From Exserohilum rostratum (lineage: Eukaryota > Ascomycota > Dothideomycetes > Pleosporales > Pleosporaceae): a stretch of DNA of 64,000 nt. Numbering within the stretch: position 1 is the first letter of the stretch; the number at the start of each line of letters is the position of its first letter. The stretch is from positions 2,852,001-2,916,000 of the forward strand of contig CP111152.1 of the NCBI GenBank assembly GCA_026367775.1, read 5' to 3'. The translations under genes were made by a program, and so were the position numbers. Positions 30,097 to 40,725 of this stretch are shown here, one piece after another. The notes beneath the pieces were generated by a model. It worked only from the letters and a program-made list of their open reading frames with translations, was not told where the DNA came from and searched no databases.

Positions 30097-31295
30097 CTAG
30101 GCCATGCTTTTCTCCTTGAGCCCACCCACCATACCTTGCCCACCATTTCTTGACTTTAGGAAAAGTGCACAGAGCGCAACGATGACGACGATGAAAAAGA
30201 GCTTCTGGCCCATGGACAGACCATCTGCAGAAGAACCAGCAGAGGCCAGTCCCTCAATCTTAGCCTTGGCAGCAGAAGGCTCTGGAACTTTTGCGATGCT
30301 AGCGACATCATCGCTGGCATGTGTTGGCGTGATATCGAGCTCGTCGCCAGGGATGGCGGGCTCAGCAGCGCCGTATATATCTTAAAAGAAGGACACACGA
30401 TCAGCAACTCTTCAACTTGAAGGGAATGACACAATAGGCAAAAATGCGTACTGATGTCTAGAGTTCCGCGTGAATACCTTCCGGTGGTACCTCGAGCTCA
30501 CCGCTCTTGGCAATCTTGACAGTCTTGACAGGCTTGTCTCCAGGAGCCTTTTCCACGTTCTCAATCTTCTCCACAACGTCGTAACCCTCGAGGACCTCTC
30601 CGAAGACGACGTGGCGGCCATCGAGCCAGCTGGTGACGACGGTGGTAATGAAGAACTGGCTTCCGTTGGTGTCCTTGCCGGCGTTGGCCATGCTGAGGAG
30701 ACCCTTGCGGGTGTGCTTAAGCTTGAAGTTCTCGTCGGGGAACTTCTCGCCGTAGATGGACTTGCCACCAGTGCCTAGGAGAAGTCAGTATAGCTGACGT
30801 GCATGTTGTACCGGAGCACACTTGCCATCACCCTTGGTAAAGTCACCTAAATTGCCATTAGTACGTGTGAATCATTGTAAGGTAAGTTACGGAATGTACA
30901 TACCACCCTGAATCATGAACTGCTTGATAACACGGTGGAAGGTAGAGCCCTCGTAGCCGAAGCCCTTCTCACCGGTAGCCAAAGCACTGCCATCTGTCTT
31001 AGCTTATCGAGTTGTACACGGTCTTGTGTCGCATCGTACCGGAAGTTCTCGGCGGTCTTGGGGACGGTCTTGCCATAAAGGCCAATGACAATGCGACCTA
31101 GGTCCTCGTCGCCATGCTTAATGTCGAAAAAGACCTAATTGACATGTCAAACGGTGTTTCGCAGCACGCATTGCAAGCACATACCTTGTTGGTGATCTTA
31201 GGGCCCTTGGTAGCCTCAGATGTCTGAGCAAAGAAGACAAACGTGATCGAGAGGATCAACAGGAGCGAAACGACGGCTCTTTGAAAGGTGGCCAT
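30097..31295 (-). CDS. cypB: Secretory-pathway peptidyl-prolyl isomerase, cyclophilin B (296 aa, membrane-anchored form)
   Basis: Assists protein folding in the ER. Exons: 31295-31185, 31134-31040, 30986-30904, 30846-30826, 30774-30478 and 30380-30097. An N-terminal hydrophobic signal (VVSLLLILSITFVFFAQTSEA) leads into a full cyclophilin domain with the FHRVIKQFMIQGGDF and GSQFFITT active-site motifs. The fourth intron (30825-30775) has a GCAAGT donor, a GC-AG intron. The last intron (30477-30381) leads to an exon coding an acidic linker, a membrane segment (LFFIVVIVALCALFL) and a basic tail. If that intron is kept, translation ends at 30458 and gives a 208-aa protein ending GIHAEL, similar to ER-retrieval tetrapeptides of the HxEL type. 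Both ends look functional. It is head-to-head with the uS13m gene, 257 bp between start codons. Confidence 0.92.
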
Positions 31296-31552
31296 GATGC
31301 CTGTAAGGATCTCAAAGGCGATTGAGAGGATTGACAAAGGTTATATAGTCCAAGAATCCCCCTGCAAATGCTGCAAAGGGCGAAGCGGTGTTGAAACGTG
31401 GTGTTTTAGTCGTGCCCGCAATGTCGCACCTTGGTAGCGCCAAGCCCGCGGCAAACACATTGGGAATAGTGGGATGTACGAGTTCGAGATCGTTATGGCG
31501 GCTAGAATGCGACACTCCACCACGCGAAATAGCAGTGTGAAGGTGCGACATC
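31296..31552. promoter_or_regulatory. Bidirectional promoter, cypB and uS13m
   Basis: 257 bp between two divergent ATGs (31295 minus, 31553 plus). It must hold both promoters. I see no clear TATA box. Confidence 0.7.
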
Positions 31553-32051
31553 ATGGTAAGGTTTGAATGTCTGAGGATGCAATTGTGTGCAGCTGCTGAT
31601 GCATTTTAGGTGTTCATCAACGGCTTCAGTTTCACGGAAGCCACGCTCGTAAAGCGGTCGCTCGAATCTTTCTTCGGCGTCGGGCCATCGATCTCACAGC
31701 GCATCATGGCAAAATTCCACATCCACCCCTGGGCAAAGGTCGGGAGTTTGAAGAACGCCACAGTCATGGATCTCACGGCAGAATTGGCAAACATGAAGAT
31801 TGAAAACGACTTGCGGCGGCAGGTACAAGACGACATTCGGAGACTGAGGGACATGGGCACATATCGGGGAAGGAGACATGCAATGGGTCTGCCTGTTCGC
31901 GGGCAGCGGACACGGACACAGGTATGCGCAGCCTTTGATATTGTGGAGGGGATTCGTGGTGGTTGGAGAAGGCTGCTAACGCGGACAGATCACGACTGCA
32001 CGACGATTGAACAAGATAGAACGAGGTGGCACCGGAAGGGTCTCTATGTGA
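31553..32051 (+). CDS. SWS2: Mitochondrial small ribosomal subunit protein uS13m (125 aa)
   Basis: S13-family protein of the mitochondrial ribosome, placed in the head of the small subunit. Exons: 31553-31555 (the ATG alone), 31610-31921 and 31989-32051. The introns are 54 nt (GTAAGG ... TTTTAG) and 67 nt. The protein begins MVFINGFSFTEATLVKRSL and shows the S13 helix-hairpin region (FFGVGPSISQRIM), the central LRRQVQDDIRRLRDMGTYRG and the C-terminal rRNA-binding motif GLPVRGQRTRTQITTARRLN. Without the one-codon first exon the gene would seem to lack a start. The length is typical of fungal uS13m. It shares its promoter with the ER cyclophilin gene. Confidence 0.93.
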
Positions 32052-35000
32052 GAGGGAAACAAATCCATGCATGTATTATACCGTACAGCCTAGTAGCATG
32101 GAGCGAGGTCGACGATACACATAGAAGGAATATCACGACTCATCCACGACCAAACAATCATGTCCGGCATGTGAGATGGGTGGGCTACAGGCATGTCGGC
32201 AAATACGGTCTGCATATTGTTTGCACGCTGTTTTCTACTTTTGCTTACGTATGCTGGCCATTCTTTCGGAATGACAGTCGTTCGTCACAGCTTAAGGTGA
32301 CAAGCTTTACAACCCGGACTACGATACCAGGTCATATCGGCACTTCAAACCATCAACGACCCGTCGATCCGACGATCCGCCTGGATTCATGGGCGACTTC
32401 AGCTGATGTACATGGTAGTCGGTTCAGAACCAATTGCAACTATCGGGCTGGGGTTTGGGTGATGTGACAGGTACGGATTCCTCCATGTACTCTGGTTTGT
32501 TGCTATAGGAATTTCAGAGATGAGGGGAGGCCCGTGTGTGATATTGCTAGGATCATCTGAAGCAAACCTCGGTTCAATACTACTGCTGCTCCTTCTGTTG
32601 AGGCAACATGGGTGACGCACCCAATCTCACAGCTCCGATGAGGCGTTATTGATATAGCCCTTGGCACTAACAGACGGGAACCATGGTTCTTGGCTTTCAT
32701 CTCGGTGGCAGGTGGCTGCTCCGACTATACTTTCGGCGTGTGGTGTTTTGTCTAGTCGGAGAATGCGTTGTGTCGGACACCCAAACTCCAAGCCCGCGCG
32801 AACCAGGATGACGATGGAGAGCTGCCGGCAAGCAATGCGCCCAGGTGCAGATGAGGGTGCGATGGTGCTCGCCGCGTTGCTCAAAGGTTTGGCAGGCGAG
32901 ATATTATTAGACGTCGGGATCAACGCAATCCGTGAGGAAAGGTGTGAGTGTGAGCCCCCATGTTGTTATGCTGGCCGTGTATCTGGGGTTGGGTTTGCCT
33001 CAGGTTCACCCTGCATATATTGGGTAGAGACGAAGTTACCGCAGAGCTGATGGTGGTGTGCGGCGATGGGAGAAGGATGGCGGAATAAGCCGCGCATGAT
33101 GCTGTCAATCTCTACCGTGGGAGAGTGACTCGCTTTGTTTCTTGTCGCAGCAGGTCCCCACGATGCAACCCGTAGACCCCAGAGTGGCACAGGCTCGTGA
33201 AGAAGCAGCGAGGCGTCAAACACGCGGCGGTGATTTTCTGGCTGCGCACTTGCACATGTTTCCGATATGGCAGTTGGAAAACAAAAAAACAAAACAAAAA
33301 CAGTGACGTGGTGCAGCAGGAAGTGGGAGCTATTTGCGTCTTGCAGCATCCAGCGATACAGCACGGCAAGCAGTGTAGATAGTCGGCTCAGCTGGCCCCA
33401 AGCCTCGCCCGTCGTGGGTTGCGGGCCAGCGGTGGAGCCATGGGCGGCACCCTGCAGGCGGCTTCGCTTGAGCGCAGTGGGGTTTCAGAAGGAGTGCAGC
33501 AGGCGTGGTACAAGTCGTACGATTTGCTTTTGGTTCCATGCAAGAGATGTTTCCAGTGCGCGGAGGAGGCACAGGCGGGCAGGCGGAGGGGCGGGCGGGC
33601 TGAGAGACACGGCCAGGACAGGCAGGGCCATGGTGTGGAGAGCGGGGCGCGTCCAAGGCGGCTCAGAGGCAGGCCGAGTGTATTTGCAGTCTTGCGCCCA
33701 CTGCCCAGCGTGCTAGGAGCGACGGGAAATGTGACGCCACACAGCAGCGAATCACGACGGATCGACGCGCCTGCGGGGGGGTTGCATCTCATTTCGGCAT
33801 GCGAAAAGCTTCTTCGCTGCCGTCGAACTCAATCCGTGCACGAGGCACCAGGCACCTTGTCTGCGTGCGCCCAGCCCGTGGATGCAGCCATGGGTGAGTC
33901 GGAGTCTGGAGCCTGGAGTCTGGTCGCCTCCGCCGCCGCCGTCGTCGCCGTCGCCGCCTCGGACGCTGCTACTGCTGCTGCCGTGGACACGGGCGTCGGG
34001 GGCGCTGGGTGCGGGTGCGAGTGCGAGAGAGTGCGCGTGTAAGAGGGTGAGTATGAGAGTGGGTGTGGGTATGTATGGAAGGGAATGCCATGGCAGGGCA
34101 GGGCAAGACAGGGCAGGCCATGGCCGGGCCTGGGATAGGGCGGCGGCGGCGTGCGTGTGTATGGGTGATGGATGTGTGTGGGTGCGCCAGCCGCACACCC
34201 TTTCTCTCAGCGTGTCTGCTCGACGAGCCCACCCGCCCGCCTGCCTGCCTGCCTGCCCGCCGCCGCCGTCGACTGCTGCTGCGGCGCCCGGCCAATAGAC
34301 GTGCCGGCCGCCCACGCAGCGACTCGTCAGCAAATTGGCACACCGGGGCGGCCGCGACAGCAGCGACAGCAGCAAGACAGCAAGACAGCCAGACAGCGAG
34401 CGAGACGGCACAACGGCACAACGGCAGGCGGGCTCGCAGACCACGCGGACAGTTGATTTCTGCATGTCGCGCGCAGTGCAGGCGAGCGAGAGGTCGAGGG
34501 CAGCCGTGCAAGCCACGGGCGGGCAGCCAATCAGCCCGGGCAGCCGCGTCCTCAGGCGCCTACTCGTCCCAAACATGGGCCGGGATGCTCGCGCCTCTAC
34601 GCACATCTCAAACGTGAGGGGACGCAGGCTCTCGAGGGCCCCTCGGCGGGCGTGCCAGTGCTGGTGCGAGCGCAGGCGATCATGGAGACCAAGCGCCGCT
34701 CGCTTCTGCAGGAACCGTGCTAGCTCTCGACGCAGAGGCGTTGACTTCGGCCGGCCTCGACAAGGCGCCTATGGCGCCGCAGGCGAGCCCACTGGCGGCG
34801 ACACTCCCAATCTCTTCTCTTCTGCTGCGCTTCTTTAGGCGTGCCTGTTCCTTCTTCGTTGCACCCGCCTGTCTCAGTCTCATGCTATGCTGCGCTGGCC
34901 GCCTGGCTGCTTGCTGACGATAGCTGCTGCTGCTGCTGCGCGCCGCAGCCTCCCTTGGACACGCCCCCCAACGGCCCTCGCACCCCCCGCCCCCGAAACA

Positions 35001-35072
35001 CACCTAATCCCCACCAACAGCCTGCTATACCGCACCCCATCCCTGTCGCCCGGCTAAGCTGGTTTGAGAAGC
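32052..35072. other. Three-kilobase gap upstream of BEM3
   Basis: The first 1.3 kb is ordinary sequence. From about 33,400 to 35,050 it is GC-rich, with short imperfect repeats of GGGCAGGGCA (34090-34125) and CAGCAAGACAG (34365-34400) types. I regard it as the promoter and long leader of the BEM3-like gene. Open frames here are by-products of base composition. Confidence 0.45.
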
Positions 35073-38000
35073 ATGAGGTCCAATCCAGACATGCTTCAGG
35101 AAAGGTCGACGGCGCATCACCTCCCTCAACACCAACCCTCAATCCACCACTCCGTCTCGCTGCCCTCGCTCGCCGGCACCATCCACGCCCTGCGCGACCA
35201 CGACACGCACCCTCCAATCCCCCTCCCCGCAAAAGCCACCGTCGACCAACTCTACGCCCGCCGCCGCAAGCCAGTCCCCAGCCCGCTGTCGCCCACTGCA
35301 ACGGGGACGGCTTCTGTGACTGGCACCGGCTCTGGCTCTGGCTCTGCCTCCAGCGGAGCCCCATACGCGCCCTCGCCCTATCACGACAGTCCACGCTTCG
35401 ACGAACCACGCAGCCCCCGCGAGAAGCTCGACGCATTGCTGGCCGAGGAGGAACATCACATCTGTCCCATTCGCCCAACCAAGCCAGCGCATCCTCCGAC
35501 ACCACCCAACGCCCCCACCTCCAATTTCGCCCAGCCTACGAGGCCGTCTGCGTATGCAAAGCTACGACAAGTCTCGTCTCCCACGCTGTCGTCGGCTGGC
35601 ATTTCCCCGCCAGCATCACCCGTCATCATGTCTCCACCCCCCTCGCGCCCCCCTCGCCCAGAGACTGCAAAACCACCCGTGCCTGTCCGCAACCCCTCCA
35701 TAGACTCGGCTGCCTCGTCCCTCTCGTCGAGCGCCTCACAGAACCGTGTGGTCCCCAATCATGGCTCGCGCCCATCGCAAGATTCAAGCACAGCCAATCC
35801 GCCAGATATGGCTGCCCTCATAGCTGCGGCCGGCTCAGCAGAAGCTGCCATGATGGCCTTGTGGAAGGAGAAGCAGAGCGTCTCAAGCCACAATGCACAG
35901 CTGTGGCGGCTGGTGGAAAAGCAACGCTCCATGGTCATTGGGCTGCAAAAGGACCTTGAGCGCGCGTTGAAAGACAAGGACCGCTACCGCAAAAAGTTCA
36001 AAGAGTATGTCGATCAGGTGCCGCCGGGCCCCGGCTCGCTGCAGAAATCAGACACGTTCAACTCGGTTATGGAGCACGACGCCAGCGAGTCGCCCGTCAC
36101 TAGCGAACGGCCTGACGACGCTACTAAGCCCAATGACACCAAAACCGAAGAGCACAGAATATCGCCCTCGACACAAGAGCACCCGGTACCGCGTCTGGTA
36201 CCCGACTCGCAACTAGCGACATCTCCTTCGCATTCGACCGCGTCGAACCCTACATCAGCCGTGCACTCGCCCATAGGCTTCGCGCAGCCCCCAGCCATCA
36301 CCAACAATGGCCTTGGTCTCGACAACATCGTGCTCCAGCCTACTGAGGCTCCTCAGCCGTCAGAGCAACTGCCGAATCCTGCGACACCACCACGAAAGCC
36401 GTCAGATGCGACGCTCGCTCCAGACCAATCGCAGCTTCAGCCTCCCGAGATCTCTCTCATTCAAGCCACCCCTGTCATCGGCGGCGAGGGGTTCGAGTCA
36501 TCTCCTCGAAAGCCTGCACAACCTTTGCGAAAGGCCCCGCCAGCTCCCCTCAATCTCTCTAAACCTACAACAACTAGTGCCCATCTCCACCAGGCTGTGC
36601 ATGGCGGTGATGTCGATTCCGACTATGATGATACACTCGAGGTAGACGAGATACCCATAGTGGAAAGGGGAAGGAGAAAGACACGCGAGGAAGACGATAG
36701 GGTGCGTGAGGCCATGTACCTGAAAGAAGAAGAAGAAGCTCGAAGCAAGTCCAAGAAGAAAAGCAGTGAAAGCAAGAGCCAACAGGCGACACCATCTGAA
36801 ACTGCGGATAACCACCAGCCTCAGGCTGTCCCTGGATCTTTGTCGCCGCGTCAGATTAATGCTCTCCAATCGGGCCTACCTCTTTCCCCCCGTCACCCTC
36901 CTGCAAACTCCCTAAATGCTCTTCTCAGTCCCACAAACTCGGATAGTTCAATGATGGCCAATCGAAGCGTCGCCTCACCACTTTTGAGTCCTGGCCTGCC
37001 GTCCAGCCCCCGCCCTGGTGATAGACCTCTAGGATCGCCTCTACCCAGGAATCCCAAGTCGGCACTAGCATCACCACCCATGTCGCCGAGCGCCATGAAT
37101 GTGACTGCGCCGCGGGCTGCACAGCAAACTGGCCCACTTCCACCAAACACACCTCAATCCTACCAGTCACCTTCGGTCCACCAAAACCAAAAGAACACCC
37201 AGTCGGCCAGGGACGCGCCTGCGGGTCTCTTGGCAGTCCCAGGTGCGCAGTCCAGTCCTGATTCAACGTCTAGCAGCCCGACTTTGAACGAAATTCCCGA
37301 CTCAGAGCACATTTACCGTGGGCTTGTGTCCGATCAGTACCCAGGACTTTTGCTTCCTCCCAATGCCCTTCCTTCTATCCAAGTCAAGGTATTTTCTTCT
37401 CGGCTCCGACCATCTCGTTTGAGTTTTCTGATGCCACGACCCCAAGAAGAGGATCCCGTCTTCATCCTTGCAGTCTACGCGCGCTCCGACAACAAACAAC
37501 TGTGGCGTGTGGAGAAAACTATTGCTACTCTACCCGCCCTTGACGCCCAGCTGAGATCTCTGTGTGACTTCCAAGGAAAACTTCCGGACCGTGCTTTGTT
37601 TGGAGGCCATGCTCCTGCCAAGATTGATGCTCGACGAGTCGCCCTGAATCAGTACTTTGACCATGTCTTGGAAGCCCCCACAGATGAGAAGACTGCCCGT
37701 GTTGTTTGCGAGTATCTGTCTGCTGATGTGATTGGCGCACAAGCGGGCGACAGGTTAGCCCCAGAGCCGACCCCAGGTCCAACTCTGTCTGCCCCAAAGA
37801 CGCAGCGCAAGGAAGGTTATCTCACCAAGCGTGGCAAGAACTTTGGAGGCTGGAAGGCACGTTTCTTCATCTTGGATGGCTCCGAGTTCCGGTATTACGA
37901 AAGCGAAAACGGCGCACATCTAGGTACCATCAAGTTGCAGAATGCGCAGATTGGAAAACAGTCACAACAACAATCTACCCAGTCGCCACAGCGAAAGGAC

Positions 38001-39776
38001 GACTCCGAGGACAACCAATACCGCCATGCTTTCCTCATTCTGGAGCCAAAGCGAAAGGACTCTTCAAGTCTGGTTCGTCATGTCTTGTGCGCTGAGAACG
38101 ACGAAGAGCGAGATGCTTGGGTTGAAGCTCTTCTGCACCATGTCGACATTCAAGATGAATCCTCGCCAACTGAAATCCGTGTTCCTTCAGCAACGCGTCT
38201 TCAGAAGCAGCAAACCAGTCAGGATTCCTCGCGCTCTCAGCGGAAAGAAAGCCCCGAGGTGACGGAGCAGGATCGGGTACAAGGTCTCAGCTACGAAGAC
38301 ACAGTGCCAGCTCAAGCCCCTATCCGCGGACCCAATCATCGTGATGCCCTAGGTGAGAAGCCCTCGCGGGGATCGCCTAAGGAATCACATTTCCTGCAAG
38401 ACAGCTCAGGCCACTATCCCGCTATCTCTGGTCCAAGCAATGGAACTCCCATCAAGGATTCCGAGAACTGGGGTGCTAGGCTGACACCAGCTCCTCCCAC
38501 GGCGGCCAAGGACAAGAAACGTAGCATATTCGGCTTCAGGGGCCGTGGTGGCTCTTCTGATTTGGCACCTGTCCAAATCAACGCTCCTCTTCAAGTGCCT
38601 GTGGAGCAACGGCTACCCCCGAACCGCAGTATATTCGGTATCCCGCTCATGGAGGCTGTCGAGTACACTCAGCCTGTCGGCGTCAATGTTGCTCTGCCTG
38701 CGGTTGTCTTCCGGTGTCTGGAGTACCTTAGGGCCAAGAGGGCGACGAGCGAAGAGGGCATATTTAGGCTTAGTGGGTCTAATATTGTCATCAAAGGCTT
38801 GCGTGATCGCTTCAACAATGAGGGTGACATTAAGCTTTTGGATGGCCAGTACTACGACGTTCACGCTGTTGCTTCGTTGTTGAAGCTCTATTTGCGAGAG
38901 CTACCATCGTCTATTCTCACTCGAGAACTACATCTTGACTTTCTCAAAGTTCTTGGTAAGTTTCTAATCAACTTCTGAAGAGTACAATATGTTCTAACCC
39001 CTACTCTAGATATGGATGAGCGAAGCAAAAAGATTCAAAGCTTCAATGTCCTTGTGCACAAACTCCCTAGGCCCAACTTTGAGCTGCTGCGACACTTGTC
39101 GTCGTTCCTCATTGAGATTGTCGACAATTCTGCAGTCAATAAGATGACTGTGCGCAACGTTGGGATTGTGTTTGCGCCTACGCTGAACATCCCAGCGCCA
39201 TTGATTTCGTTCTTCTTGACAGACTTTAATGACATTTACGGTGTCGCTCTTGACGAAGCCAGCTCTCCGATACACGAGATCCGGAACAACACATCATCCC
39301 TCGGTGATGATGCCATTCGGTCTCCGCGTCGGCAGATGTTCTCTGATCTCCCAACGCCTGCCTACAACGAGACAAGCTTCCAGCAGCGAATGGACCGGCC
39401 ACCTCAGCACCAGCCAAGCAGTAGTGCGCCAAACTATGCACCACCGCAGCCTCCACAGCAACAGCAGCAGCAACAGCAGCATCACCAACCACACGCTAGC
39501 TATGATGCTGGCTTTGCTCCGATGCGGCCTAGCTACGAGGCTCCAGCTTACGAGCAGGCATACCGAGCTGGGGAGGGCTACGGCAGCTTGAATGGCGCAG
39601 TGCAGACTGGCGGTGCTCGGGAGCAACGACAGCGAAAGCGGGAGAGTGGGATGCTGCTCATGAACATGAGCATGGGTGGACATCGCAAGGGCTCGGGCAG
39701 TTCCAACCAATCCAACCATCGCGGGCATTATCAACACAACCCTCTAATGGTTCAGGAAGAGACAGCATTTGACTGA
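35073..39776 (+). CDS. BEM3: Rho GTPase-activating protein with PX and PH domains (1,549 aa), Bem3-like
   Basis: Stimulates GTP hydrolysis by Cdc42-type GTPases at sites of polar growth. Exons: 35073-38955 and 39010-39776, with a 54-nt intron inside the RhoGAP domain. The N-terminal 750 residues are Ser/Pro-rich and probably disordered, with a short coiled coil near 285-320 (LWRLVEKQRSMVIGLQKD). A PX domain (about 768-866, IQVKVFSSRLRPSRLSF) and a PH domain (about 912-1022, KEGYLTKRGKNFGGWKARFF) come next. The RhoGAP domain (about 1187-1390) has the arginine finger in GIFRLSGS and the VASLLKLYLRELPSS motif. The C-terminal tail has a poly-Gln run. PX-PH-RhoGAP order is that of yeast Bem3, which binds phosphoinositides. 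The first ATG after an in-frame stop is at 35073. Confidence 0.92.
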
Positions 39777-40725
39777 GCAAGCCTCTAGTCAGATTTCGGT
39801 TCGACGATAGATTACGATCTACCCATATTTTGTCTAATTTTTTGATTTCTAATCGAGGACCAGGGATTGGCTCTCGTTGGCTTGTCGGATGGGGTTTGTG
39901 GAGTACTCTCATTCGACGAATATTGGCGTTTTGGACAGGGAGATACGAGTCACCTGTTTGGAAATGGCATGGCTCTCGCAGGAACACTTGTTCGCTGCAG
40001 CCAAGTTTGTATCTGTTGTTGTTGCATGGCTTTTGAATTTGGCGTCGGTGTGACGCGTTTTCCTTTATTCACTTCGGTTGAGATATCCTGGTTATTTTGG
40101 TTACGTGTTTTGTCTTCTAGCGTGGCGTGCATTGGATACCAATTCAGAGTTTGGATTCGATGGGTTGAATGGATGAAGAGGCCTGCACTCGACTTGTTGC
40201 AGATGCCAATGAGGCGTGTGTTGCATATATACCTGAATCTAGCATCTGTTCCTATGAAGATATGAAGAAGTAGTGGTGTCATTCTGCTAGTGTCATTCTG
40301 CTGGTGGTGGTCGTCGTGGTGTTGTCAACTCGGGTGCGTGTGTGGACATGGTGATCTAGAACCTTGTCGGCCAAACATGAGGCGACGGCCGAGGGCGTTG
40401 GTGATGTGATGGCGTACCGTGGACGGAGCCGGGTCCTAGCGTCAGAGCTTGGGCTCGCGATGCGCCTGCCTCGCCGCCATGTCTCTCCGTCTTCGCCATT
40501 GACGAGCTGCTGTCGCCGCTGGACCCGCGATACTTTCATTTTTGGCCTGCCCCAGCCCTACACCCGGCGGTAGCAAAGCAACAGACGCGACACAGGGCCA
40601 CGACGCCCCGGCGCGCTTCACGATCCACCCTCACCCCCGTACCATCCCGCCGCGCATTCCACACCGGCCTGGCACAAGCAGACAAGAAAGCACCCAAAGT
40701 TTATTTTCGCCATCGCGCCTTCATC
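39777..40725. other. Gap between BEM3 and IES1 genes
   Basis: About 950 bp. The first half is a T-rich 3' flank and the second half a GC- and CT-rich promoter. No gene is seen. Confidence 0.5.

Noticed and set aside
33752..34606. 284-codon minus-strand frame in the BEM3 upstream region
   Set aside because: Repetitive composition (Ala/Arg/His/Pro-rich), no domain, and several overlapping frames in the same GC-rich stretch.
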